Shown here: positions 45,785-57,619 of the stretch, in pieces
Layout: each line of letters begins with the position of its first letter
Position numbering within the stretch: position 1 is the stretch's first letter
Origin: Annona cherimola
Taxonomy: Eukaryota > Streptophyta > Magnoliopsida > Magnoliales > Annonaceae
DNA: 64,000 bases
Direction: 5' to 3'
NCBI GenBank assembly: GCA_030490835.1
Contig: CM059972.1
Span: 48,525,452 to 48,589,451, forward strand
Position numbers and translations under genes: made by a program
Notes under the pieces: model-generated
What the model was told of the DNA's origin: nothing
The model's database searches: none
The model's input: the letters and a program-made list of their open reading frames with translations, nothing else

Positions 45785-46894
45785 CTAAGCGTCTGATGAG
45801 GAGGAGTCATCGTAGTCGTGCTCACTTTTTTCACCTGGATGCTGTGAAAACTTACCAAAACAGGCTCAGAACTCGGGAGGTGTCGAGGGGAATGGTGATA
45901 AAGCTGTCATATCGATCTGTCGATCCTCCATGAGTCTCCGAAAGTGTGCCTCCATAGCCCGATTGGACTGCTATCGAAACCGGGTTTGGGCTTCCATTAA
46001 ATTCTCCAAGTTGGTCAGCCTCACACTGGTTGGGAGCGGTTGAGATGAGGAAGCAGCCGGTGGTTGTGTTGTTGGACGAGTAGTGGTAGTTCAGACTCGG
46101 GAAGGTACGTGGAAGGATAAGTCATCGACAATGGCTTGGCAACTTAGTACCTCTTCTATGGCCTCCCATCGGACTCCCGCTCTTTTGCATAACCCGGTGA
46201 TAAGAGAAGGGAACCAGTAACTGCCTCAAGGAGCCCGTGCACTAGCGCATATCTGATTGTACAAAAATCTTCCCACATTTATAGACAAGTCCAAGTATAT
46301 AGCATGTAAGAGAAGTGCCCTATCCATTGTGACGTCACTCAAGTGGGCCGAAGGCATGAGTCTGGCGGAGATAAAATAAAACATCATCTTCCCATGATAT
46401 AGGAGATCCCCGTGCTTGACAGACGTTAATTGTCCTCCCATCGATTTTCACGTTGGTGGTCTTTCACAGTAGCCCCGAGTGATTACAGTTATATCCCTTT
46501 CGTCTCCCTCCAACAGTTCCTCATATTGACCTGGGTGATCAATATTAGGCATCTCATAGAAGGCGTTGATGGCTTCGGGATGAAAGGGAACTATCTTTCC
46601 TCTGACTTTGACTCGGCCCTGATCATGTTCAACTGCATTGGCATAAAACTCCTTCACCACTGGTACAATGGCCGACTATGGTTGTGACATGAACTTTTGC
46701 CACCCTCGGGCCTTGAGTGCATTGATGAAAACATCGGAGAAGGAATCAATTTTTATCCCCTGCTCAGGTATCATGTGCTTCTTTTACAGTGGATCTGTGT
46801 ACCGCTTAAATGCCTGAGCCGATACGAAGCGGTTTACATCAAAATCCACAGGGTCTTGTGTTTTCTTTCTTTTGGCAAAGGAAGAAGAAGCCAT
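45785..46894 (-). pseudogene. Env-type / plant transposon-protein ORF of element B
   Basis: One frame of 370 codons from ATG 46892-46894 to TAG 45785-45787, with about six in-frame stops and no frameshift. The N-terminus is lysine-rich (MASSSFAKRKK). Then come VKEFYANA, a VRGK motif, HPEAINAFYEMP, the stretch SARLMPSAHLSDVTMDRALL, INVGRFLYNQI and FPSLITGLCKRAGV, and finally an acidic/serine tail. This pattern is that of the 'putative plant transposon protein' family (I believe PF20167) found in the env-like position of Athila elements. Its role is unknown. No signal peptide or convincing membrane segment is visible, so a true envelope function is not supported. Confidence 0.72.
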
Positions 46895-47810
46895 ATCACT
46901 AATGAATTAACCAACCTAACAAAATTCCAATCCACAAGATTCAGTAGGCCAACCCAAATCAACCACCACTCCGTACTCCACACTTCAAACCACACTTCTA
47001 ATCACCAATACTCAATCCCAATGCACCAAATCACATTCAACCACAAAAGGATTCCACAATCAAGAATATTAGGCCAACCAAATATCAAAAGAAGTTACCC
47101 CGTCTGCTTGCTACCAACTGTTGAAGTAAGGGGGCTGCTCTGCACTGGCTCCGTGGCGCGGATGTGTGGCGCCTAGGCGCCTATCGACTATCTTCGAAAA
47201 TCTGGCGCCAGCTGAAAACGGGGAAGAAAATGGTGGTTTATAGGGGATGGAAATGAAGGGGAAATGGAGTAGGAATGAAGGGTAAGAATGGGGCATAGGT
47301 TTCGGAGATGTAGAGGCTTGATTGGGGAGGATTAAAGTTGTTTCTAAAGATGGGAGAGAGGTAAAGATGAAATGGGAAAAGAAGGGAAGGAGAGAAATGG
47401 AAGAGAAATGGAGGTGCTAGGGTTTGGAGAGGGGAGAAGAAGGAAGAGCGGCGTCGGGGCTCGGGGTTAGGGTTTTAACCCTAACTCGAGCTTTTTAAGC
47501 TTGTCCAGGTCGCGTTGTACACAAGCAGCGCTGGGGCGCCAATTGTGCGGCACCTAGGCACCAACTTGCTGCCTCCGCAAAATCCAGAATTCTTCATAGG
47601 CACTAGGGTGTCGAGTTGGGGCGCCGCAGCGCCAATGCTCTTTTTTTTCTCCACTTTGTTCTGGCAACCCATATACACTATTGCTTATCCATAACCTTGA
47701 GCTTTTAGTGTTTGGATTGAAGTCACATGTCTTCCTTGCTGGAACATATCATGATCTTGAGCTCTTCCAATTAAAGAATTCACTTGGTACAAAAAATTTT
47801 TAAAAATGTA
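46895..47810 (-). promoter_or_regulatory. Promoter-like leader upstream of the element B ORF
   Basis: On the minus strand this holds a telomere-box palindrome (9-bp arms GTTAGGGTT and AACCCTAAC, 47466-47485), AAACCCTAGC, a long pyrimidine-rich tract (about 47215-47460), a TATA-like CTATAAACC near 47240 and the palindrome GGCGCCTAGGCGCC (47168-47181), and then the ATG of the ORF 270 bases on. The combination looks like a plant promoter/5' UTR rather than coding DNA. Confidence 0.4.
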
Positions 47811-47870
47811 ATGGGTTACCTCCCATTCAGCTCTAAGTTTATCGTCTTCAGCCCGATGTCCCGTTTATAA
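47811..47870 (-). other. Conserved noncoding block after the element B gag stop
   Basis: Counterpart of 4145-4186 in element A: TCGGGCT, AGAC, ATAAAC, AGAGCT and GGGAGGTAACCC in the same order within 60 bases downstream of the TAA at 47871-47873. Confidence 0.5.
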
Positions 47871-48791
47871 TTAGCCAATTCCCACTGTATCGAACTTCCT
47901 TCCATGCGGCGTATGCACTGGAAGTTCAGATCTCTTCCTAGCCTCTTCAAATGGATTAGTTAGCCTCTTTTCTTGAATTTCATAGAGGCTGTAGAAGAGT
48001 TTTTCAGGGTCTTGAATTAATGATGGCTTCAAGATGCTGCTTTTCAAGGCTATGCGTTGATCAATTAAGTCATGTTGCACCTAAATTTCAGGAAGGCAAA
48101 TTAGAGGCATGTTGATATGATAATTTTTAACTTTCTCCACTATATTAATCTCTATTTCTTCATCAATTTTTTCTTCCACTTCCAGGCTTTACATTGGCTA
48201 TGCCAATTGTTCAAGCATGAATTGAGGGGCAATTTATTTTGCTACATAAATGAATATATCCTCTTTGATGCTTGTAGTGATTTTGCAGCCATCACTCAAT
48301 ACAGTTTCCTAGAAGGCCTCCTCAATATCAATTGAAAAAGACTCTTGATGCCTACTTTGGATTGCAGTAGCCAACTGCTCCACCCGCTTTTCCATGTTCT
48401 CATTAAATTGCATTTTTCTCTTCATGAATTGTATGAACATGTCCTCTAAAGATGACTTGCTTTCAGGTGGTGATGACTCCCCTGCTTGATATGCTTGAAA
48501 TCCTATCGACATCATATTATCTGATTGCGGGTCTCCATAGTTATCCTGTGCATCATTTGAATGATCAAGCTAGCCCATGGATGCTGAGTAATATACGCAT
48601 TGATTTGATAAATGTCCCTTGCCTCCACACAAATCGTAGTAAGTTGAATAAAAATTGTCTATATCCTGCATTTGATTGTCAAAACCTACAAATTGAGCTG
48701 GAGGTGCCCATGTATTGTCATACTTATGAAAACCCATTGTGCTTGGTGTTGAAAATTCTACATTTAGCCAGTGGTAAGCATTTGAAGCCAT
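47871..48791 (-). pseudogene. C-terminal gag remnant of element B
   Basis: A single frame with stops. It starts MASNAYHWLNVEFS and soon shows a zinc-knuckle-like YDLCGGKGHLSNQC (CX2CX3HX4C spacing, as in element A), then a helical segment (MFIQFMKRKMQFNENMEKRV) typical of Athila-type gag after the knuckle, and ends TVGIG at 47871. Only about 140 bases separate it from the primer site, so the N-terminal capsid half has been deleted. Confidence 0.65.
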
Positions 48792-48928
48792 TGAAAATTG
48801 TAGTAAAAAGATCCCTGAAATAAACTTTTATCAAAAGCAAAGAAAGAAAAGAAAAAACTATGTATAATATATACACATTCACAGAAGACAACTGAAATTG
48901 TCACATACTAAGTTTAAAGCATCAATCT

Positions 48929-48943
48929 CCGGCAACGGCGCCA
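48929..48943 (-). promoter_or_regulatory. Primer-binding site of element B
   Basis: The minus strand reads TGGCGCCGTTGCCGG, the canonical Athila/Tat-type plant site, six bases from the LTR end at 48950. It is better preserved than that of element A. Confidence 0.88.
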
Positions 48944-48949
48944 AAAACT

Positions 48950-50484
48950 TGACAAGTTGCGTATATTTCTAATTAAAATGCTCATTTTAACGCAAGTATA
49001 TGTGCCGATCAAGTAATAAAGAGTTAATAGAGTATCGTTCCCACGAGGATTGTGTTAAACGGGTTAGCACCTTAAATTTCAATTGTCTAAGTGAATTGGT
49101 AAAGGGAATGAGATTTGTATTCAAAGAATTGAATTAAACTAAACTAAGCAAAGCAGTAAATGACCGAAGTGGAGTGGATATTGTTGAGATTGTTTTGAGA
49201 TGATTAAGGTAGGTGGGAATATGAATTCATTGAATCATAGTTATGTCATTTGATTCCAATTAAGTTAGTTTTGCAGAGATTATTAATCTAGGTTCATTCA
49301 TATTCATATATATCTTCCAACACATACAAACCTAACCAAGTTTTAAGTATGTGCTATGTTTCCATGCACACAAGTAAAACAAGGTTGATAACCACATAAC
49401 CTAATCAAGATTAAACAGGATTAATAGATATATTCCTATCCATATTAACATCCAACACAAACAAGAGCTAGAATACTTATGCCTCATATATGGATCTTAT
49501 TCAAATCCCACTTTTCTAAGCATGAATCTGAATATTCAACCAATCTACAAGGTTGCAAAGCTTGGTATCGCATTAAGCATGATATATAAGGGTAATCTCA
49601 AGCAACACAAGTCACAGCACAACTGTATTATCATTTCAAGCATAAAAAAGTCAATTAACATAGGCTATGAGTTAAAATCCTACATATCTCCCACCATAGG
49701 AAGATTCAGCCCATAAACATGACTTCAATTCCCATTAAAATCAAGTTACAATCATCTCAAGTAAGGAGAATAACAAATATAAAGAGAGAGATGAGAAGAG
49801 AAGATGAAACTCAATGGATTTGTAGTGATAGCTTGGATCTGCACTTGCTCTTCTCTCCTTCTTTGAAGCCTTGGTTTTTCTCCCTTTCTCCACAGCATCC
49901 ATAACCACTCTCTCTCAGTTCCTCCGTTCCTCCCACAGTAGCCTTAAGGGATATATTTATATCCCCCAAACATAGCACAAAACACGTACTAAAATTCACT
50001 CATGTGGGGGTCACGCCGCGGCGCCACTTATGCGGCGCCTAGGCGCTAACTCTTTGGAGGCTTGTCAACGTATGGAGTTCTGAATTGTTCTTGTGAGGCG
50101 GTACGTTGGCGCCTAGGCGCCGCTGGTTGACGACAGGGCGCCAGCCTACTTATTTCTTGATTCTGCATATTTCTTCATGCCCTTTCATGTTCATAAGTTG
50201 TTACCTACCTATATTTCCTGCAAAACCAACTAAAACCTACCTGTATTTCCTGCAAAACCAACTAAAACCTACCTGTATTTCCTGCAAAACCAACTAAAAC
50301 CAAATAAATGAACTTATAAATATCTATTTTATACTAAAAATGCATAAAAACTACATATTGTTCCTAAAATGAAAAGTGAATGAAAACTAAGCTAAATGGG
50401 TACAAACCAACCACATTCTCTTGGACTAACATGCAAAACTAGTCTAAAATGAACCATAATAACTCGTTTTTTCACGAGTTATCA
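48950..50484 (-). repeat. Element B right (5') LTR
   Basis: 1535 bp, starts TGACAAGTTG and ends GAGTTATCA. TATA (TATAAATA, minus) at 49954-49961. Palindrome GGCGCCTAGGCGCC at 50108-50121 and a near copy at about 50032. Three exact-looking tandem copies of a 32-bp unit (CCTACCTGTATTTCCTGCAA...) start at 50204, 50236 and 50268; the left LTR has one. Confidence 0.9.
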
Positions 50485-50489
50485 CAACT

Positions 50490-51480
50490 TGAACTCTTTG
50501 TACTTGAAATTTGAAATTCTAAGTTACATGCACATACCCAAAATGTCATTACTAGTTTTTATCTTCTTAAATTGTTTTTTAATCATCAAAATTTAAAGTT
50601 CAATTTGCAATTTGGACTAGTTGAGTTCACAATCGTAAGTTATGATATATTTGGGTCAAAATTGGCCCTATATTCACTTAAATGCACTAATACTTTATAC
50701 AATCATTTTCATATATAATATCTTAGATAATTTATATATGTGAAAAAATAAATTTAAAATTATTATTTAGATTAAAATATTTTATTATATTGATTTTGTA
50801 CAATGTTCAAATGAGACTTATACGTAGATCCAATTTGGATGAAAATCAGTATGCTAATAAAATAAATAATTCTAAATATAATTGATAGAATAGATTATAT
50901 TTCATGATCATATGAGGCTCATTTTAAGCTAATTGCACCGTAACTTATAATTCATTTACATATATCATATCCCTTGTATATATATATATAAGTATAACTG
51001 CAATACAACCCATCATATCAATTCACTTCAGTAGGACAATCCAATTTAGCCCTAGCTTGTTCATTTTGTCAAATTCAATCTATTCATTGTATTTAACATT
51101 ACTTTTTTAATTAGATTACAAAAATCTTATCGACTAGAATTATGCATGGGTTATATCTTCTAGAAAATATATAAAACTATGTTCAAATTTAGAAAATCAC
51201 TTGGATCCATGTACCAAGTTTTAGAAGTTAAATTATGATCTTATGGTTCTTTATCATGAAAAATTATTGTTAATACATTCAAAGTTATTTGTAAGTGATT
51301 CTTAATTTTGAAAATGATTCAAGTCTTAGATTATGATGATATTTGGTATCTAAGTAAAACAAGTGTTAAGTCATTTTTATACTATTTATTTTGGATGATA
51401 ATTGGATAAGAATATGAGTAATTAAGATGGTTTTAGTTAAATATTGATTGATTTAGCTTGCTTATGTGAAAACGCTCACT
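50490..51480. other. Unassigned AT-rich sequence
   Basis: Flank of element B beyond its target duplication. It should continue K5 but no longer shows K landmarks. Contains a short TATATATATATA run at 50975-50990. No ORF of note and no repeat recognised. Confidence 0.35.
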
Positions 51481-52935
51481 ACTTGATTGATTCATGCAAA
51501 ACATGAAAAATTCATGAAATTTTTGGGCCCTGAATCATATAGGAACATCAAATTTTGACATAAAAATGATCTTAATTGGGCTTGTCCTAGTTTCCAAGTT
51601 GAAAGGCTCAAAAATTGCTTTTCGTTGATATATTGTGGCTCTCATAACTCCTCTCGGATCACAAATTATAATTATTCATTTCAGAATGCAACATGCGTCT
51701 TTTTTGAGAAGTTGTGTCTATTTTGAGAAATTCAAATCTCAAGAATCAAGACTACATTTGATTTAATGATTTTTGGGGGTATAAAGGAGTTAAAATAAGG
51801 ATCGAAGCAACTTAGAACATGTTAGGGAAGTTTCAGCGAGAATGAAGATGAAATTGTGTAAAACTATGCATGAAATAGCGCACCCAAGAGTGCCACATGG
51901 TTTGAACCATGTGGATTTGGGTTCCACACGACTTGAACCGTGCGTGACCCTGGTCGTGCAAATTTTGAGTGCAAAAAAGACTTTGTACTCAAGTAATCCT
52001 TGGATAACTATATAAACACATCCTAGGAACATCTTAAGGTATTCTGGAACATCCTTAGAGTTTAGGGTAAGGACCAGGAGCGATAGAAGGTGAAGAGCAT
52101 GAGGCAAGAAGCGAGGCAGCAAGTTATTCAAAGTGATCGAGACACCATTCGGGCTTCCAATCAATAAGCTTTCTTTTTCTTCTTTTCTTTTGATTATATT
52201 GTCAGTTTGTAATGGATCTTTACAATATTATTTTGTGTTTGATTTTGATTATAAATATTCTAGGCTAAACTCGTTATCTATAATTTATGATATAACATGT
52301 GTACAATGTAGGAGATATTGTAGTTTTGCTTATTTTATGATGGATATTATTGTTAATCTGATATCTTGTGATTTAATATTTGTCTAGTATTTGAGCTCCT
52401 ATTGGTAATGATTCTCATACATTAGGTGACGGGACCAAAAGATAAAAGTCTAATATGCGACAATCAAGATATTAAATCTGAAAATCTAAGAATATGAAAA
52501 TAGACATGATGACCTTAAAGAATTCCATGAGCAGCCATAAAACTTAATGAATTCTAGTTGACTTAATCCATGAGAATAGGTGGTTAAGAATATATTATGG
52601 TTACATCTTGCAGGTTTCGAGAGAAAGTGCACGGATAATTTTGGTATTGTTCTCCTTTAACACATAATATCTAGATTAAATAAGCACTTCATCCATTACA
52701 AAAGACGTATGTGAAACCTTCGACTATAGGTAGTCTTAGCACGTGATTTCTAATCTTTTCTCTATGTTCTTAAGATCAATTTTCTTCTTTTATTATTTCT
52801 TTTCTTTTACTGAAGTCCTTTCTGTGTTTGATATAAGTGTTTAAAAAACAACATCATAAGTTCCAATGTCCTTGCGGATCGATATTTTATATACTAAAAT
52901 CGATGACCCATGCATTCGCGTAGAGATTGTGAACA
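51480..52935 (+). repeat. G: LTR of the element A family, plus orientation
   Basis: The reverse complement matches the A LTR in order: CACCATTCGGGCTTCCAATC and AATAAGC near 52143-52167, ATGATGGATATTATTGTTAAT near 52336, AATCTAAGAATATGA near 52482, GTTCTCCTTTAACA near 52649, and the end GATTGTGAACA at 52935. TATA box CTATATAAAC at 52008-52017. U3 contains a 22-base near-perfect palindrome at 51893-51914. No primer site follows the CA end, so it is solo or truncated; the left end is uncertain. Confidence 0.65.
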
Positions 52936-53444
52936 ACAAGTAATGCCAAATATAATGAATAATTAGAAATTATAAAATATCAAAATGGAGCCCAAACTTG
53001 ACCGTCCTACCAAAGTAAATTGGTAAGATAGGATATACTGAAGTTATAGGGTCCCAATTCAATGTAATTAGTTGCACTAAAGTTTTTTTATGCAATCCCA
53101 TTAATTTTGCTCATGACATTAAGAATATGTAATTCACTCAACCCATGACATTTAGAATCATATATTTAGCTATGTCTAAGATTTATTAAATCAAATATGT
53201 GAATGGTGTTTTAGATATATAAATAAATGCCAGGATGCAACCAGGTACATTTTTGTTAGGTGTTCTGGACTATAAATGGGCATCATATTGATGAAAAAAT
53301 TAAAATCTAATCTAACCCATCAATTATATTTTAAAATTATTTATTTTAATAAACATCAAATTTTATCTAAATTAAATATGTTTATGATTTACCATAAAAA
53401 TATGTCCATGGGCCTCAATGGTTTCGAATAATAGTTAACAGGAT
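52936..53444. other. Unassigned AT-rich sequence
   Basis: No coding potential or recognised repeat. Confidence 0.35.
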
Positions 53445-54340
53445 AAAATTTGCATGCACAATTGACTAGAGCCATGAAATAAAATCAAACCACAAAGACA
53501 ATAAAGTTATAGTGGTTTAGTCCCTCTAACCTACTCCACTCTCAAACTATATAAGGCTTGGATTCTACTAGTTAACTTAAATCATACAAATTATAGTGGT
53601 ACAATTCAAGTAACTGTATTCTAGATTTAAAACATAGCTCCAAATGGCTAGTAAAGTAATCAACCTTTGATTAGCTTCTTCTTAGTTTGATAGTCATTAA
53701 CACTAAGGTGATATAAGAGAATAATCAATAACAAAACAATTAAGTAATCAAACGAGTTCATCACATCTATATAAACAACACTTGAATGAAATTTTCAAGC
53801 CTTTGTTGTCATACTTCTGCAACACTTCTTTCGAGCTTTGCTTCTCAATCTTCAAAGATATTTCCACACAAATACTTGTCTTGAACCTGCATTTAATTTA
53901 AGTGGTTTCCCTAACTCAAGAGCGGCCACACAGCTCTCACAGGGGTGCCTTCATTAATCATGATGCTCAGCTTAGTTAGGGTTGAACACCATGGGTGTTA
54001 GCCTATAATCCATTCAATTTTGGAGGGGTTATCTCAATCCTTTTCACTAATAAAATAATTTAAAATTACAATTTTAACATCTAAATTTTCTAAATATTTT
54101 CTTATATGGATAAATAATTACATAAAATATTATTGTATTATAATATATTAGTAAATGTTTCTAAGTATGTTTATAATTGTATGATCAATTTAAGTCCTAT
54201 TTTTAAAGATGCAACTTGTGTTATGTTCAGTACTAACTCAACCTATTGAATTTCAATAAAATTTAGTTTAGAGTTTGAAGTTTTAAATTCTAAAGTCAAT
54301 AATAGAGTTAAGATTAGAGTTCAAATTAACTTGAGCCAAA
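53445..54340 (-). repeat. Degenerate Copia-type LTR relic
   Basis: Parallels the element H LTR: TATAGTGGTTTAGTCC..CCTACTCCACTCTC, then CTTGGATTCTACTAGTTAACTT and AATTATAGTGG, the antisense of the LTR block around the PBS-proximal end. Neither terminus can be fixed. Confidence 0.4.
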
Positions 54341-54424
54341 TTCCCCCTATTTGTACTTAATGTAGAATATATTACGTATAATACCTAAATAATATTTTTG
54401 TGCAGTCATGTATTTTTTATTATT

Positions 54425-55140
54425 TGTTGGTCCCAATTTTATAGCAAAACTCAAAAGAGAAAGGGTGAATTGGGTTCTTTTAAATTTTTTTCGGTATATT
54501 AAACTTACCCTCTTGTGAATTGAGTCCCCTTGAATGAAAACGTGGAAAATAGAAGAGCAAGAAAAGTAATAATAGTAGACACGAGAAATTATAGTAGTTC
54601 GGGACAACTCTCCCTACTCTTCTCTTCCGAAAGCACACTCTTGTGTCTTGGGTTCCACTATATCAACTAAAATACAACTAGAGCCTTCCTTTTTTCTAGA
54701 TTTTAGCTCTGAGGGGTCTTTACAATCATACTACAAGTAGACTGTGAGTTACACTCCAATCGTGCACTACTTATCTTTACTTAGCTTTGGTCTCCAACAC
54801 CAAGATAAATAGAAAAACAAGAGAAAGAATTTAAGAAACAGTTTTACACTTTATAGATTATGAGATACAATTTCAGCACAGGAAAGAACTTGTAGAGCTT
54901 AAGATTGATGGAAAGCTTTAGCACTTGCAGTGAATAACACAATTCTTCTTCTAGAGTACTTGATGATCGCTTGATTGCATGTAAGTGGGAAGGAGAAGGT
55001 TCAATAAATGTTCTTATTAACCTCCCACACTTCATTTATGTGCTTTTAAATAATAGAGGTGTAACTTGGAACATTATGAAGTAGGTGGCGCGCATTAAAT
55101 GTGCCAACGTTCAAATTTTTTTTACCATTACGATTCAAGT
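54425..55140 (-). repeat. K3: family-K LTR fragment (minus)
   Basis: Begins TGTTGGTCCC, the reverse complement of the K2 end, and follows K2 through GGGTTCCACTAT and the ATTAAATGTGCCAACGTTC block near U3. Cut at 55140 by K4. Diverged from K4, so older. Confidence 0.8.
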
Positions 55141-56680
55141 TGTTGGTCCCAAGTTTGTGGCTATTACCCAAGAGGGGATGGGTGAATTGGGTATTTTAAA
55201 ATTTTTCACTTAAACAGAAATTTTCCCCTGTTTAATTTAATCCCCTTAATGAAACAAATGAATAATATGGAGAGTAATAAAGCAATAAAATCAAAAATAC
55301 AAATCACGGCAGTAGGCAAAGATTTTATAGTGGTTCTGACAACCTCCCCTACTCCACTCTTTCAAGCTCACACCCTTTGTGACTTGGGTTCCACTATGTA
55401 TTGTCAAATACAACTAGAGCAACAGCTCTCTTCTAGATTCCAACTCTAAGAGGCATACAAATCACAGCACAATTAGGTGACGAGTCTCACTCAAGTCACA
55501 ACGCTATTTTGCTTTCACTTGGTTCAAAATACCAATATTAAACCAAGTATCAAATACAAGCAGTGAATCAAATAAAGAAATCTACACTTCACAGATTGTA
55601 TAGGCAGGTTTCAGCTCGTGGAAGAACTTGTAGAAGAGATAATTTGATCAGTGTTAGATCATGCAGCAAGTTGGAGCTTGGTTCTTCCTTTGAAACTTGT
55701 GTTGATCACTTAATGCTTGGAGAGGATGGTAGTTGGATCTCATTAATTGCTTTCTCTAACCTCTAGCATGTTCACTTGAATGCATATTTATAATGATGGA
55801 GTAAATTCGAATGTTTGGAGGCAGGTCGCACGCATTTAATGCACTAACATTCGAATTTTTTCAACCGTTGCGACCCAAGTCGCAGATGAAGTTGACTTCG
55901 GGTGCGACTTCACCTAAGTCGCATACTGGAGTCGACTTGGGGTTCCCAGCAAATACTTCAAGTTCCACTTCAGGTCGACTTGGTCCTGGACTTGACCCAA
56001 GTCGCAGGTGAAGTCGATTTCGGGTGCGACTTCACTTTCTGTGTGCACTTGTTGGAATTTGGATTTCTTGAAAGTGATCTTGATTACTTGCTATCCTTCA
56101 CATTATTTGTTCTTACACTGATTTCTTGATTTAGGAACACAACATGATCTTCTTTTCTTGGAGACTTATTCTTATGTCTTGAACTTGGAATAGTTTGGTC
56201 TTGAAGTTCATAGATTTAGTCCAATAATTATTCCTTGATAAATATAAGGTCTTGAATGATTAATTCTGGCACATATGCATGTCCGGACTAGATATTTCCT
56301 CACTCTGACTCAAGTCAAATATCCGGGTCGACTTGGGTTCCAACTTCACTTCAAGTTGCATGTGGAGTCGACCTGAGGATGCAACTTCACCCAAGTCGCA
56401 CATGGAGTCGACTTCGGGTGCGACTTCACCGGTCTTGGATTCAAATTTCAATGCTGGAAGGTTTGAGCATCTAAAGTCGATGGTGGAGTCGACTTGGGTC
56501 TGCGACTTCACCCAAGTCGCAGCTGGAGTCGACTTGGACTTGCGACTTCACCTGTCTTGGATCCCATTTTCAACGCTGGAAGGTTTGAGTACTTGAAGTC
56601 GATAGTGGAGTTGACTTAGGTCTGCAACTTCACTCAAGTCGCGTCTAGAGTCGACTTGGCCTTATGACTTCACCTGTCTT
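55141..56680 (-). repeat. K4: family-K LTR inserted in K3, cut by element I
   Basis: Begins TGTTGGTCCCAAG directly after CAAGT of K3. Matches K2 in reverse: CCCAAGAGGGG, CTACTCCACTCTTTCAAGC and GGCATACAAATCACAGCAC, then a TATA region (about 55785-55793) and the AAGTCGAC / GCGACTTC dyad array (55866-56035 and 56281-56665). The distal end is missing because element I starts at 56681. Confidence 0.85.
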
Positions 56681-57579
56681 TGTTGACTTATACTGTTTTG
56701 ATGATAGAAAAGTTAAGAATTTAATGCTTGAAATGTGTTGCTTGTATTTGATTCATGATGAATGGTTGTAGCAAGTTAGCATTGAATTATGTTATGAATC
56801 TATCGAGGTTTTGCTGTAAAACTTCAACAGTTTTGGTTTGCAACTTCAACTAATTTAGTTTCAAACTTCAACTGTTTTGGTTTGAAACTTCAACAATTTT
56901 TGGGTTGAAAATTTAACAGTTTGCTTAGCAAGATAAATGGATAAGTGATTGGATGATGATGTGGCTAGTCTGAGGAATTATCCTGGGTTGTTACAGGTTG
57001 TTGAGAAAAATCCGATTGGTTGTGGATTTGGTGGATAAAATCTCTCGTGGCGATTGGAAGTTAAAAGCTATAAATAGACAATGAATTTCAACTGGAAATT
57101 CAATTTAGAGAGATATATTTTTAAAAGTATAGATCTGTCTCAAGAAATTCTCTGTGATCCTCTGTCAATCTGTAAGAAGCAATATATTGAAGATCGTCGT
57201 GACCATCCTACTAAAAGCTTCATCTCCATGCTTCTGTGGTATTAAATTGGTTGTAAGCTTTATTTCATTTTTTATTTATTTTCCCTTGAATTAGAGGAAA
57301 GCTTTCATTGTGGAAAGCTTCACGTGCCACCTGGATCTTTTTGCGTAATCCAGAAGACGATTGAGATCGTACCACTGTAACTTGAGTTCGAAGTTGACTA
57401 GTGGAAATCTGAGTCAAGGCGTTGACTTGGAGAGTGGAGTAGGTGTGTTAACTGAACCACTATAATTGCAGTGTCTTCTTTGGATTATTTTTGTGGTATG
57501 TGAAATTTATCTTGTTCCTTCTTAGATCACTCTTTATGCTATTATTCCTTTCTTTTATCAGTTTCATATGGGCCTAACA
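56681..57579 (+). repeat. Element I 5' LTR
   Basis: Starts TGTTGACTTATACTG and ends GGGCCTAACA. TATA box CTATAAATAG at 57068-57077, so U3 is about 390 bases. U3 carries five head-to-tail units of about 22 bases (AACTTCAAC..GTTTTGGTTTG) at 56819-56930. Downstream landmarks CTTGAGTTCGAAG..GGAGAGTGGAGTAGG resemble those of the K and H LTRs. Confidence 0.88.
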
Positions 57580-57581
57580 AT

Positions 57582-57593
57582 TGGTATCAGAGC
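57582..57593 (+). promoter_or_regulatory. Primer-binding site of element I
   Basis: TGGTATCAGAGC, exact match to the plant initiator-Met site, two bases after the LTR. Confidence 0.93.
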
Positions 57594-57619
57594 GGTCTTT
57601 GAACTACTCCAAAGGGATC

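Larger units (their letters stand above)
43153..50484 (-). mobile_element. Element B: pol-less Athila-like element with env-type ORF
   Basis: Starts TGACGAGCTG and ends GAGTTATCA, flanked by a perfect duplication CAACT (43148-43152 and 50485-50489). LTRs are 43153-44561 and 48950-50484. A clean primer site lies next to the right LTR and a polypurine tract next to the left, so it reads on the minus strand. The internal 4.4 kb holds a gag remnant and a 370-codon env-type ORF. Protease, reverse transcriptase, RNase H and integrase are absent, so it is non-autonomous. Confidence 0.92.
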
